DNA from: Nectonema munidae
Lineage: Eukaryota > Nematomorpha > Nectonematoida > Nectonematidae
Assembly (NCBI GenBank): GCA_030549495.1
Contig: JAUIRK010001056.1
Span: forward strand, 558,001-622,000
Length of the DNA stretch: 64,000 nt
Direction of reading: 5' to 3'
The notes below the pieces were generated by a model. That model ran no database searches. It saw only the letters and a list, made by a program, of their open reading frames with translations, and was not told the DNA's origin. The translations under genes were made by a program, and so were the position numbers. Shown piece by piece: positions 1 through 11,191 of this stretch. How positions within the stretch are numbered: the first letter of the stretch is position 1; each line of letters begins with the position of its first letter.

Positions 1-289
1 CTCGAACCTCCACTAACAGCACCCAACCTTCTCTCACACAACCTAATCCAAAAGCTAGCACACCACCTACATTACACGCAATCCCTAAACCCAAGAAAAG
101 TCTCAATCCGAATCTATCAATTATGCTCACACCACCAGACACACTCGAAAATAGAACTGATAAAGCTAACTTCAAAAAAACGTAATAAAAAATATGGAAA
201 CCCACAAACATCCTATAAATACTAAAAACACGCGTAGCTGACTTCCAGGAACCCTCCTATTTCAATTCGAAAACAATACACAAAAAGAA

Positions 290-800
290 ATGGCCATAAA
301 ATCACTAGCGAACAATGGCCTCACTGCACACGACATCCCACATAGTATTCCACGCCTATTCCTTTCGGGCATCCCCATTGAAAATATCACCAAGCAATTC
401 CTACATGAGAATTTCTTTCTTAAAGACTTGGGCTCACTAACTTCAATTAAACAATTAGGCAAAAGGGCTTCTACTCCTACACTATATCATTCCCAAACAT
501 CCACCAACACCCTCTTCAAGCACCTTTGCGAAAACCCTAAAATCATTCTAAACCACACAATTCTTCAGTCTAAAATCTTCAAATCACGTCTTACATAATG
601 GGACAACTGTCTGAAATTCCACCGCACAGCATCAAAATGTAAAGCCACATCTCCACACTGCAACCACTGCGGCAACAGGGCTCACTCAATCTCCACATGC
701 ATTTTCAATAACGATTCCTTTAAAATATCATGCTCAAACTGTCATCACAATCATCCCTCCACATCTGATATATGCCCTTTTCGCATTCAACAATTTAAGA
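290..800 (+). pseudogene. LINE ORF1 (gag-like, zinc knuckles)
   Basis: An open stretch runs from about 290 to 598. The frame then shifts, and two zinc knuckles follow at about 659-775. The first is C-X2-C-X4-H-X4-C (CNHCGNRAHSISTC) and the second C-X2-C-X3-H-X6-C (CSNCHHNHPSTSDIC). Such knuckles are typical of ORF1 of I, Jockey and R1-group LINEs, where they bind the element RNA. The frame ends shortly after the second knuckle. At least one frameshift separates the upstream open stretch from the knuckles. I recognise the protein only by the knuckles and by the reverse transcriptase downstream. Confidence 0.7.
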
Positions 801-1199
801 AGGGATACCTCTTCATTTAGCATTTCTCTATACTCAAGTATTCGACATCTCTACCTTCGCTCCCGCAAAACGAGATGCTTGGATCAATCATCACTTCCAA
901 TTCATCCTCCAACCCCTGGCCCATAATCAACACACTCACGAAAGTAAAAAAACATCCTGCGATTCTCCATCAACTTCTTCCCCACACAGACACTAACACA
1001 ACCCTCATAAACCCGCCTTTTCTCTCCCTTATTTTTCCCGCCGACAATCCTCCCACCGACGACACCCATGCCGCCCAACGCTTACTCTCGCAAAGAACAA
1101 CATCATCGCTAAGCCCAAACTAAAAGAGTTATCCCAGGCCCAACTCAGCTCCCAGCTACGACACGATCACCGCAACCCATATTAAAAAATCATTTCACC

Positions 1200-1925
1200 T
1201 CTTACATACTCACGTACTCCACATATACAACGCATGCTTATCAAACTCCTTTTTTCCATCAATATGGAAAATAGGCAAACTCCTCATTCTGCCTAAACCT
1301 CACAAAGAACACTCAAATCTAAAAGACTGGCGACCAATCACTATTCTCCCTGTTTTAGGCAAGCTATTAGAAAAAATCATCCGCAAAAGGCTGATTCATT
1401 ATATATCTCAGAACAACCTCATACACCCATCACAGTTTGCATATCTCCCCCACAGCAATACTGAGTCAGCTCTTTCCAAGTTGACCGAGTATTTAGAACA
1501 CTCCATAGCATCCCAAAAGACCGCATCAGTCCTTTTCCTTGACATCGATAACGCATTCAACAGAGCCGGGCATCCAGCCATCATCCTCAACATGCACCTC
1601 AAAAAATACCCATCCCATATAATCAGCAAATACCTACAAAACCGCTGCTTAATCTTCCGCAAAAATCCATCCGCGCAGTCCATACACTCTCTCTATCCAC
1701 TCCCCAAGGAGGTTGCCTCTCTGACATCCTCTGGCTCATTCCCATCAATCCTCTCTTAGATCTCCTCGATTCCAATCTCACTTTTCCCAGTGCTACTCCG
1801 ACGATCTTCTCTTTTCTTTCTCAGCAAACACACAACACGAAAACCTCCAGAATATCGCCTCACTTTTCAACATGAACTTCACCGCCAACTCGCTATAAAT
1901 ATCGTTTAACAGATTCAAAACACCC
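1200..1925 (+). pseudogene. LINE ORF2 reverse transcriptase domain
   Basis: From about 1247 to 1759 one frame is open and carries canonical LINE reverse transcriptase blocks: LKDWRPITILPVLGKLLEKI (fingers), QFAYLPHSNTESAL, and VLFLDIDNAFNRAGHPAII, which holds the first catalytic aspartate. The block that normally reads QGxxxG appears as PQGGCLSD in a neighbouring frame. The catalytic box is present as YSDD at 1794-1805, one frame over. A frameshift therefore lies between 1690 and 1790. The family copies RNA into DNA at a nicked target site. This copy is inactive, but the core motifs are still easy to read. Confidence 0.85.
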
Positions 1926-2589
1926 TAATTCATTTCACTCGCAAACCCTCCCCACATCTACCTTTGCTTGCCAATCATAACACCCTCATTCAACCCGCAA
2001 CCACCTTACCTTTCAAACAAACATGAAATGGTCCACACACTCCAAAAACGCCTACATCAAACTATCATAAACTCTGTTTCAACTAAGACAAACAATCTCA
2101 TACAAATGGGGTTTAAGTATCCATCATTCTTTATTAATTTACAAATCTCTCATACTTGCGGTAATTCAATACGGCATCCTCTCATGGGGCTCATCGCTCG
2201 CTCACCCATCCCCACCCTTACGTATTTATTCAAAATCCATAGTCTCAGTCTATTAACCATCTCAAAAGCTTATCGCACAACCCCAACACCTATTCTAGAA
2301 ATCACGCTGAATTGCACACCACTTTTAATCAAAAGATACCTTTATCAGACACTACATCAGCACATACAAATCTGTATTTCCACCATCTTCAGCCTCCCAT
2401 TTACATCTTCCACTGAACGCATCACACCCTCACGCGAAGCTGCTTCACACATCACTTCCCACTTCGCACCGTTTCCTCGTACACCCTAAGGTACACCCCA
2501 CCACATTGGTACATCCTTCTTCGCCCCTTCCTTTCGCTATCACTACTCAGCAAACAAATCTCTCCCCGCAAAACACGTAAAAAAGCTCA

Positions 2590-3499
2590 GACATCGCTGC
2601 GACCATTCAATCCGGAGAATCTTCACCACGCTTTCATGTCATCCAAAAATGCGCTACCGCCACCGCTTTTTATGCAGGCGCTTCTCTATCTCCCTTCTTT
2701 TCTACAAGCTCTCCTCTAAATCATTTAACTACAACTTATGATGCTGAATGTCAAGCTTTAATCACCTCATGCGATCAAATCACACAACACATCAATACCT
2801 TCACACGTTTCACTCGTATTCATTTTTATACAGAATCCTTGAACATCACGAGCGATCTACATTCTACACCTTATCAAAAACGTTCCTTTCTTTGTTTCCA
2901 TCTTGTTCTATAAACTACGACTCCTCTCCACTCATTTCACTGTCTCCATTTTCTGGTGCCCCACTCACTCTAACATACATGAAAACTTGCATGTTGACCA
3001 TCTTGCTAAAAGAACCTTATCAAGACCCTGCATTACACATTTGACCTCAGTCCAACCCAACGTCTTAGTACGTAACATTTCCGCACACACTCAAAACCAA
3101 TGGCAAAACTCTCTCACCAACTCCACAAACACCCTGCTCCGTGCAAATCCAACATCAATGCCATACACCAATCCCGGGCTTCGCACAAATACACTCCATA
3201 GAGATCTTATTAGGTGGCTCTCGGGTCATTGCCCCTGCAAAGCCTACTTCTTTCGCATTAAACTCTCAGACAACCTGACGTGTCGGTTCTGCAACGCACT
3301 CTTGGAAACACCATACCACATCGCCTTCCTGTGTCCATTCTTTATCTCACACCGACACAAACTCATCAACACTTGCGCCTCAACCATTGGCCACTTTCCC
3401 ACTAATCTAAGCGAGATCATTACTCACCCAGAACTCTTAAACTTACTTTCCGCCTTGATAGGCACTATTGAACCCATTCTTCACCTTAGCCCCCAATAA
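2590..3499 (+). pseudogene. LINE ORF2 RNase H and C-terminal zinc finger
   Basis: A run containing DAECQALITS (about 2740) matches the RNase H block with the catalytic glutamate. FWCPTHSNIHENLHVDHLAK (from about 2950, in another frame) matches the last RNase H block, normally W-V-P-x-H with a following aspartate. The frame from 2903 to 3499 continues into RWLSGHCPCKAYFFRI and a finger CRFCNALLETPYHIAFLC, a C-X2-C-X8-H-X4-C pattern typical of the C-terminus of I/R1/Jockey-group LINEs. A frameshift separates the two RNase H blocks. The stop at 3497-3499 (TAA) is probably the original end of ORF2. Confidence 0.75.
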
Positions 3500-3655
3500 A
3501 ACCGACTATCCTTCTCTATATATATTTATCATTTCTAGAATACTCCTAACATCCTTCTTTGCATTCTTCTCTTCAACCCTGCCAAGCAATTTACAAGCAT
3601 ATCCATTAAATTTGGAAAGTGCTTTGACATCTCTACCTACCTAAAAACATAACAT

Positions 3656-4375
3656 TACAAAACATGGTGGATCCAACCAACTGGTTAATTATTATCAGAA
3701 AAATTTAAATCAAAAGCGTAAAATATACATAAATTTGAAAACTGAAAGAGGATAAAAAAAAATTATATTAAGGTTTGCCCTTATCAATTCAACCTCCACG
3801 ACCAAATGTTTAGTACAAAAGAGGAAATGAATATCAAATAACTTTCTTACAATTCTAGAAAGTTGATCTCTTTTGAATAACATCTTCAAATCCTCAATTA
3901 TTCTAAATGAGTGACTGTAAGATCATCTGAAGCTCCACTATTTTGCACCCACAAAAACCTAAAAGCTTGAAGATTGCTTAGACTTTGTGCTTGTGCTGTA
4001 TGAAGGCGGTACTGCAACGTTGCCAAGTAAAAAACTCAGTGCGGGGCAGTTGAAGCATAGCGTTTACTTGTTTTAGCCTCCATTCCCTACAAGAAGGTAT
4101 GATAGCGCTACAGACAGTTCTGCCTCTTAACAAAACAACCTTTTTAAACTTATCATGAGAGTAGAGTTTACTTTTGCGCTGCTATAGTTGTTGGTTGATG
4201 CATGCAGCAAGCATTTGTTATACGAGCTCTTCGAGATTGTGTTATCCATTGAGGTTGACTCGTTAACGAAAATAACATTAAATATCCTATATACACTCGA
4301 GCATACATAAAGGCGCTTTCCTATATACATGATGCACACAAACACAACATAATAGGAACGCCAAAAGCGCTGCTT
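3656..4375. other. No gene recognised
   Basis: A/T-rich DNA between the LINE and a tRNA-like sequence. The part from 3960 to 4100 is less A/T-rich but carries no protein similarity that I recognise. Confidence 0.5.
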
Positions 4376-4446
4376 GATCCAATGGTCTAGTGGTGAGAGC
4401 TTAGGCTCGTGATCCAGTTGGTTTGGATTCGATTCCCGATCATGAC
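4376..4446 (+). repeat. tRNA-like sequence (SINE head or tRNA pseudogene)
   Basis: An A-box-like TGGTCTAGTGGTGAGAGC and a B-box-like GGATTCGATTCCC stand at tRNA spacing. The T-arm nearly pairs (one G-U and one mismatch), and a short T-run follows. The acceptor ends do not pair and the anticodon stem is weak. It is therefore read as the promoter head of a tRNA-derived SINE or as a tRNA pseudogene rather than a working tRNA. Confidence 0.6.
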
Positions 4447-4449
4447 TTT

Positions 4450-5550
4450 TTCTATCATATGTTAGCTATCGAAGATTATTCGGAGGATATGAAGAACTTG
4501 CACCTCTTATTAGCTAGGGGTGGTTGTTCTTCATTTGAACAAATTTTATGGTAGATGTTTTTCCATAGATGAAATTTCCTGAAGGAGAATAATTATTGGG
4601 TAAATGGATGGGATATTTTTTATAAAAATCATTATAAAAATAATAAGCTTAAGTTATAAGTGAAGTATATATATATCTGGAATTTATGTGGCGTGACAGG
4701 TTTAAAAAAAGACTTTTTTTAGTTTAAATTATCATATGAGCCAGCATTAAAATGTATGAATAATTACATCTTTGCAATTTGAAAAAAGCCCTTTTCAGGC
4801 CTAAAATTTTTAGGTTTTTTTATTTGTATTTTTTCGTTTAATAAAATTTTACAATACAAAAATAATCTTTGCATAAAAATATTTTTATATTAAATTTAAT
4901 ACATAATAAGCTCAAGGGAGGATGTTCTTTAGGAAAATCTATCAGGGGTGGATGTTCAAGTAGAAAATTAGGGGTGCAGCTTCTCCAGTTGTTAGTGAAA
5001 TTTATTATTTTAAGTTAAAATTAGTTTGTAGAGGAGCAAAACTCAATTTATGAGCAGAAAGTTTTTAGGAAAAAATTTTTAAACCACATACTTTTGGAAA
5101 AATAATTAGGATACATTCAGTTTATGAATCGGATTACAAGTACAAACAAATAGAACATTTTAATAAATTATGTTGAAGAAAATAGGTTAAACATTTTGCT
5201 TGCAACACGAAGTAGAAATGTGTAAATTTCAAGAAATCTTTCAATGGCTATCTAAAATTGACATTCGCAAACGATTTTGAAATATGGTAGAAGACATCAC
5301 ACATTTTGCAGATTTACAATATTTGAAACAGAAGAGTTGATGTTGCATAATTTGAAATTTCTTAAAGTCAATCTTAAAATAATATATAAGTGTAGATTTT
5401 TAACAAGATATGTTAAAAAAATTGTGCATAAATAATTAAGTGGAGTCGGGGTCGAAAAATGATTTAATATTTCTTGCCTAATCTTTATGATAGTACTGGA
5501 CATTTAAATATACTTAAGCCATCTTTGAATTCATCACTGGTAGAGTCTTA
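4450..5550. other. No gene recognised; short direct repeats
   Basis: A/T-rich DNA. Three similar stretches around GGTGG(T/A)TGTTC occur near 4508, 4918 and 4947, suggesting fragments of one old repeat. No reading frame resembles a known protein. Confidence 0.4.
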
Positions 5551-5622
5551 ATTCTATTAGTGCTGGGCTAAATTTGTCCGTTCAAGTGCTGGGGGCGTAA
5601 AGCGCCCCTCCCCCCCCCCTCT
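5551..5622. repeat. Transposon terminus-like sequence with palindrome and C-run
   Basis: TATTAGTGCTGGG is followed by a second GTGCTGGGGGCG. A short palindrome GGGGCG...CGCCCC comes next and runs directly into a long C homopolymer. The reverse complement of the CTATTAGTGCTGGGGGCG type recurs at 22546-22566. Two copies of the same block beside transposon remnants suggest a terminal or subterminal repeat. Which element it belongs to is not clear. Confidence 0.4.
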
Positions 5623-6291
5623 ATTTTTCTCAGATATTAATAAGTTTTTATAAATATTTTTAATGTTACATACATATTTCAACTATGCTGAATTCAGCGG
5701 TGATGCCCATTTTTTATCAAAATTAATAAAACCTGTCAAAAAATTGATTTATAATATGTAGAGTTTAGCAAAGAGAGAGATATGCATCATAATATGTCAT
5801 ATTCTTACAGTGAAGTACAAACACATATTCGAATGCAATTTTACTCTCACTAAAGAAAATCGTACCGCTTTCTCTTGCATCTACAAAAAACAAATGATAA
5901 CTTACTCATACTTTGAAGGGTTGTCAATAAAGGCGACAAGAAAACTTGGAAGGATTACCTACTTGATACAAAAATTCTAGATTTTATGGGCTTAAAGGGA
6001 TTAGTAAGGGTTTGCTTTTTATTGATATAAAATTTTCACTGTATAATTTTTTCATCCAAATGGATATAATAATTTTTATCAATATTGAATATTTTTTTTC
6101 ATTTTTAAAAAATCAATGTCTCTTTAGTATTAGGGTTTCAGAATAATACTTAAGTATTGAAAGTTTTTTAGTTAGAGTAATTAATAATTTTTAATACGCT
6201 ATATAGGTGTGTTTTTTTATCAAGTTATAATAAACAAGTTTTACATATTACTAATTTGTTATTTTGGTACAAGTTATTTACTAATTTTTGC

Positions 6292-7781
6292 ATGTCCAAT
6301 TCAAAAAAACGAAAAATTTTATCACTTGAAGAAAGAGTTAAAGTTCTTGAAAAAAGTGACCAAGGGAAGTCTTCAAGATCAATTGTTAGCGAATTTGCAG
6401 TTGGTAAAACTCAAATTCAGGCAATAGTAAAAGATAAAGAAAACATTCTGAAAATTTGGAAATCAGGAGAATGCAATGCAGATTCAAAATTTTTCAAAGC
6501 TAGAAAAATTACATATGAAGAAGTTGATAAAAAAAGTATGGGAGTGGTTTTGTTACGCAAGAAGTAAAAATATTCCTGTTACTGGACCTTTAATACAAAA
6601 AAAAGCATTGTGTATAGCTTCAGAACTAAATCAATCAACTTTTTGCGCTTCTAATGGCTGGTTAAAATCCTTTTTATTGCGTCATAATATTAAAAGTTAC
6701 ATACTTTCTGGGGAAGCATCTGAAGTTAATGAAGACGTGATAAATGATTGGGTGAAAAGAATTCCTCTCATCTTTAAGGATTATGAACCAAAAAATATAT
6801 TCAATGCAGATGAGACAAGTCTCTTTTTCAAATCGATTCCCAAAGAAGTTACGCTATCAAAGGTGATAAGTGTAATTTGGGAAAAAGTAGTAATGAGAGA
6901 TTGACATTGATGCTCTAGCGTGTTCTGCAGAAGGAGAAAAGTTAAAACCCCTTATAATTGGTAAGTCAAAAAATCCTCGATGTTTTTGTGGTTTTAGCAT
7001 TGAAAAATTACCGTTAATATACAGACACAACAAAAAATCGTGGATGAGCAGTGTGATTTTCAAAGAATGGTTGAACATATTGAACAACAAAATGAAAGTA
7101 GAAAAAAGAAAAATCGCACTCTTAGTTAATAATTGTGCCGCTCATCCTCCATCAGAAGTCTCAAATGTTCAATTAATTTACTTAGCACCCAACACAACAT
7201 CTAAACTTCAACCATGTGATGCAGGCATTATCAAACATTTTAAATCCATCTATAGAAAAATGCTACTTAATCACATTCTTTTGAATATGAAAAATGTAGA
7301 GAACATTTCAGATTTAGCAAAAAAAGTTAGTGTTTTTGATAGTATTCAATGGGTAATATCTTCGTGGAAATCGGTGTCACCTGAAACAATAAAAAAGTGC
7401 TTCAGCAAATGTGAATTTTTGCAGAATACCTACGAAGATCTAAACAACAACGAAACGGAAGTTTCTCAACTTTTTGATGACAAAACTTTTGAAGTTTTGT
7501 TTGAAGAAACTACATGGGAAGAATATATACAATGTGACGACGAAGTTGAAACTTGTGAAGTCTTTTCTTTTGTTGTAGAAAACTCTCCAAAAAGCTTGGA
7601 GCAAAATGAGACAGAACAGAAAGATCAGGAAGATAGTGAAGAGGAAAAGAATGCCTTAGTTACTTCTGAAGATGCATTGAAATCTCTTGAAATTCTACGA
7701 ATTTTCGCCCTTCAGTCTAATTTACAGAACTTCTTGAAGTTGCAAATAAAGGAAAAGAGATTGTGGAAAGAAGAAAATTGA
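6292..7781 (+). pseudogene. Tigger-like (pogo, DDE_1) transposase, inactivated
   Basis: Starts at ATG 6292 (MSNSKKRKILSLEERVKVLE), a CENP-B-type N-terminal helix-turn-helix. The second DNA-binding half includes WLKSFLLRHNIKSYILSGEA. The DDE domain follows: NIFNADETSLFF (first Asp), LLVNNCAAHP (second position) and KLQPCDAGIIKHFKSIYRK (third Asp). The C-terminus is acidic, ending near 7781. There are about three frame changes (near 6535, 6858 and 6915). The second catalytic position reads N where the family has D. Both facts mean the protein cannot be active. The copy at 10245-10770 is of the same subgroup (WEWF, then SGPIIQ or TGPLIQ). Confidence 0.88.
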
Positions 7782-7930
7782 TTTGTTTAAAACAAACGTC
7801 ACTAGACGCTTTTATTAATAAATAAACTTCTGTGTTTTATTATTTTTTTTGTTTGTTACTTACGGCCATTTGAGACTTACGGCCAAAAAAATTTGGCTCT
7901 AGCCGTGGTCGTAAGTCTCTAGTTCTACTG
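6292..7930 (+). mobile_element. pogo/Tigger DNA transposon, 5' end lost
   Basis: Transposase remnant plus a recognisable right terminus. On the minus strand the end reads CAGTAGAACTAGAGACTTAC from 7930 inwards and is followed by TA at 7931-7932, the usual pogo target duplication. The subterminal DNA repeats ACTTACGGCC. No matching left terminus was found upstream of 6292, so the 5' end is deleted or badly decayed. Confidence 0.8.
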
Positions 7931-7934
7931 TATG

Positions 7935-9240
7935 TATAAAAACCTATTATAACAATAAAAATTTTAATTTTGACATGGGCTGTCATATTTTAATTATTTT
8001 ATGTTAGGTTTGACTGATTTTCATTAAAAAAAAAAGGAATATCACCAGTAAACACAGCGTACTTGAAAATGGGTATTATACCCATTTTTAAGTATGTAGT
8101 TCTTCATATACTCCGATTATTATTCTTCCCTTGGATGCGATACCGATAACTGAAAAAACAGCATATCTACTACAGTCTTGCAAGGTCCCCCATATGTCCC
8201 ACAAATTAATTACTAACCCGCACATTTCGGCAGAATTTTAAAAGCAAATGCTTACTAACTAAAAAAATGATTATAACATTTATAAAAAAAATATTACAAA
8301 TATGAAAAACTATTTCTATTCGAAGAAATGAATATTCGGTGAGAGCAGAAGAAAATGAAAAAGTTTTTCAATTGATGACGAAAGCAGCAAAAAGATTTTA
8401 GAAAGATGAAGGATTTTTTTTTGAAGAAAAAATAAATATTTTCAAAAAATTAGGTAGTAGTAGATTTATAAAAAAGAACCAAAAAAAATTAATATCGCTT
8501 ATGCACAAAGATTTATATTAAAAGAAAGATAAATATAAAAGAAAAATCCAAAAAAGAAAACAAAAATAGTGTGAAAAGAGGGCGAAAAAGATGACGAAAA
8601 TAATCATCGAGATGGGCCGCTTATGAAAATAAAGCATAAGAATCAATAAAGATGTGTATTCTTAACAATTTGATCAATTATATATAGATATAGATAGATA
8701 AATAGATAAAGATATATAACAAAAGGTTTAAAAAAAATAAAAAAGGAGAAAAAAACTAGAACAACATAGGGAAAAAATAGAGGAATAAATTTTTGGATTT
8801 CAGAAACTTTAGCTTTTTCTTAAATGATAGGTAGTTAGAGCCTTCCGAATATAAAATGAGAACGTTAAAAGCCTTTATGCTTACAGTAAGAATCTTAGCA
8901 AATGTAGATTTCTGTTTGAGGTATGGCATGTGTAAAGCTTCTTTATATCTTGTAGAATGAGTGTGTCCATCTTTGTTTGGGAAAAAATCCATACCCTCTC
9001 ATGGCCGTATATGGCCTGAGCGGCCTTGCACTATTTTGACTAAAAAATTTTAATAAAAATGAGGCAAGAAATAAAAAACTACTACCATGTAGATTTGAAA
9101 GTAGCCGTCTACTTTAATATAATATCATAAAAAGTTTGAATTTTGAAAACGTTTTAACATAAAATCATAAAAAATAGGGATTTAACGCCATCTATAAAAT
9201 TCTTAACTTTTTTATAATTTGACTTTTTATAAATTTTGTA
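7935..9240. other. No gene recognised
   Basis: A/T-rich spacer. A purine-rich stretch lies at 8340-8760. 9182-9193 carries the reverse complement of the 12-mer AGATGGCGTTAA discussed in the findings. No protein similarity seen. Confidence 0.4.
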
Positions 9241-9420
9241 AATTTATTTCATAAAAATGAAAGAGTAAATATGTTTTTCCATAAAACGTAGTTTTTTGGA
9301 ACTGTTTAGTGTTCTTTTTTCTAAAAAAGTATAGAATAATAATTCAATTGAGTAATCGAAAAAATTAAAACTTTTCTTTTTTTTTGAAAATTTATAATAA
9401 AAAATATAAAATATTCTTTG

Positions 9421-10245
9421 CAGATTTGGCATGGGCCCCTTTCTTTGATGGGCGAAACAACAATACTTTCCGGCTTGCAAATCCAATAAGATTTTAGAAT
9501 TAATCTTACATCAGAAGAGATTGCTTTGAACATGTATTTTCATAGAAGTTTCAGTCATAAGATGAGAACTGCTTTAAAATTTTTCTTTGAGTGGTTCCTA
9601 TGGACATATACAAATAGGAAAAAAAATTTTGAATATATAATCCTAGACTCCCATTCTGGCAAATTCAAAGATTTCAAGTGTTATTTGGAGAATGGCCGGA
9701 ACGCATTATAATTCAATGTACCTTGAATAGAAAAATCTTATTTTTGGTCCCTTCACATAATTTATGATCCATAAAAAATAACGCATATTCCAATACTTTG
9801 AGGTAAATTAGAATTTTCTACTCACCTTTTAACAATGTCTACTCCACTAAAATATTCTTTATTTTCTAATCTACTTACATATATTTCAGGGACCATAACA
9901 TAAAAATGTCTTGAAACATTTAAGTGGTACATTTTAATACCCCATTTCCCCGGCTTACTAGTTTCATAAATTTTAATAGGGCAAATCCAATCAGATGTTC
10001 ATCAACACTAACGTAATCTGAAGGCTTCCAATACCTGAAAAAAACAAAATAAATATTCTACCAATAAAAATACCTTCTAAAGATGGAATAAAATTGATCA
10101 TTGAGCAAAGGCACAGCTTTGATCCTATCCGAACTTCTAGTTCTTTCATGGATTGTTAAATCGCAAAAATCTTATAATAAACTTTAGATCATTTCTTCCA
10201 TTACAGCTTTCAAAAAATGACCTCTGCCACTTTTTCTCATACCAA
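9421..10245 (-). pseudogene. piggyBac transposase remnant with 39-nt intron
   Basis: Read on the minus strand. GRNDLKFIIRFLRFNNP (about 10146-10195) matches the early piggyBac catalytic domain. Next come DRIKAVPLLNDQFYSIFRR, then YWKPSDYVSVDEHLIGF, with the catalytic aspartate in VDEHL. PIKIYETSKPGKWGIKMYHL and PEIYVSRLENKEYFSGVDIV follow, to about 9826. A 39-nt intron (10035-10073, GTATTT...TTTCAG) lies between FRR and YWKP, and splicing keeps the frame. A second donor, GTGAGT, stands at 9825. The C-terminal cysteine-rich start (MTETSMKI, ERGPCQIC) is at 9421-9567 and closely matches 24780-24930. The middle is missing and a small deletion follows LIGF. Confidence 0.8.
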
Positions 10246-10770
10246 TTAAATATGTTACTCAAATCATAATCATTAATTATGCCATCTAAACGATAAAACC
10301 AATCATTGACTACTGCACTATCAAAGCTGGCTTTTTCACCACAAATTGCACACGACTTGATAGAGTAACGAGATTTCCAAGAAGTCAACCATCCAGAAGA
10401 AGCTTTGAAATCAGAATTGCCTAAAACAGTAGCAAATTTGGTTGCTTTCGATTGAATAATTGGGCCAGAAAGTGGAAAATTTTTTACTCTTGCTCGTTGA
10501 AACCATTCCCACGTTAATTTGTTCAACCTAACAAATTTACAAAGGCTATCAAAGCGTTTTTTGCTCACAGAAGCATTGTTTTGATACTGTTGTAGATAAA
10601 CATCAGCTTTTTTTAAAATGTCAAAAACTGTGCTTGTACCAACTCCGTACTTTTCACTCAACATTTTTTGTGTTGACTTAGGTGTCATTTGAAAATCATT
10701 TATTAACTTAATCTTAGACTCAAGCTCTCGGCGAGTACGTTTTATTGAGGTGTATTCATCTTGAAATAAA
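10245..10770 (-). pseudogene. Tigger-like transposase N-terminal half, joined to piggyBac
   Basis: From 10755 down, the minus strand reads KRTRRELESKIKLINDFQMT, then LSEKYGVGTSTVFDILKKAD, a CENP-B/Tc5-type helix-turn-helix. WEWFQRARVKNFPLSGPIIQ, SSGWLTSWKSRYSIKSCAIC and YDLSNIFN follow. The last motif normally leads into the first catalytic aspartate (NIFNxDE). Instead the same reading frame passes directly into piggyBac sequence after residue 148 of the open frame (about 10245). The rest of the DDE domain is absent. This is either an insertion followed by deletion or a recombination junction. Confidence 0.8.
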
Positions 10771-10980
10771 AAGAATCAATTAGTGTAAATTAATTTAAAA
10801 AATATTGATAAAATCTAAAAAAAAATTCATAAAAATTTTGATGTATAAAAAATATACAAATAAATATAAAAAAGGTTCATAAAATTTTGAATAATTTTAT
10901 ATTATTTTTTGATGAATTTTAATATTGTTTTTTTTTAATAAAAAAAATTGATGAAATAATTATATATTTGTTATTTATTA

Positions 10981-11189
10981 CAATACTAAAACCTCTCTAA
11001 AATAAACTTTATTTTACAAAATATTTTTAAAGACTTTATGTAAATTATAAGATCGGTTTAGAGAAAAAAAGCCGGTATACAAAGAATAAATTATCATAGT
11101 TTTAATATAAATTTTTTGGGACTTATTAAATTGTTAGATTTAGTCAGAAATCCGGTTTTGTCAAACGCCGGTATATAGAGATTACACTG
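10981..11189. mobile_element. pogo-type MITE (209 bp)
   Basis: The left end reads CAATACTAAAACCTCTCTAA; the right end, read inwards, is CAGTGTAATCTCTATATACC. TA flanks both ends (10979-10980 and 11190-11191). Ends of the CAGT...CTCTATA type with TA duplications are characteristic of pogo/Tigger and related elements. No coding potential. It may instead be the 5' end of the Tigger remnant next to it. Confidence 0.6.
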
Positions 11190-11191
11190 TA

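Larger units (their letters stand above)
1..3655 (+). mobile_element. LINE (non-LTR retrotransposon), I/LOA-like with RNase H, 5' end outside window
   Basis: A degraded non-LTR retrotransposon read on the plus strand. In order it shows a gag-like first ORF with zinc knuckles, reverse transcriptase, RNase H and a C-terminal cysteine-histidine finger. This domain order is known from the I/LOA/Tad-related LINEs; the exact clade is inferred. No endonuclease domain was recognised between about 800 and 1200, so that part is deleted or too decayed. The coding strand is strikingly rich in A and C and poor in G, unlike the A/T-dominated DNA after about 3660. Reading frame changes several times and stops are present, so the copy is dead. 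No clear tail was seen; composition changes near 3650. Confidence 0.85.

Noticed and set aside
4376-4446. Functional tRNA gene
   Set aside because: A- and B-boxes are good but the acceptor arms do not pair and the anticodon stem is weak.
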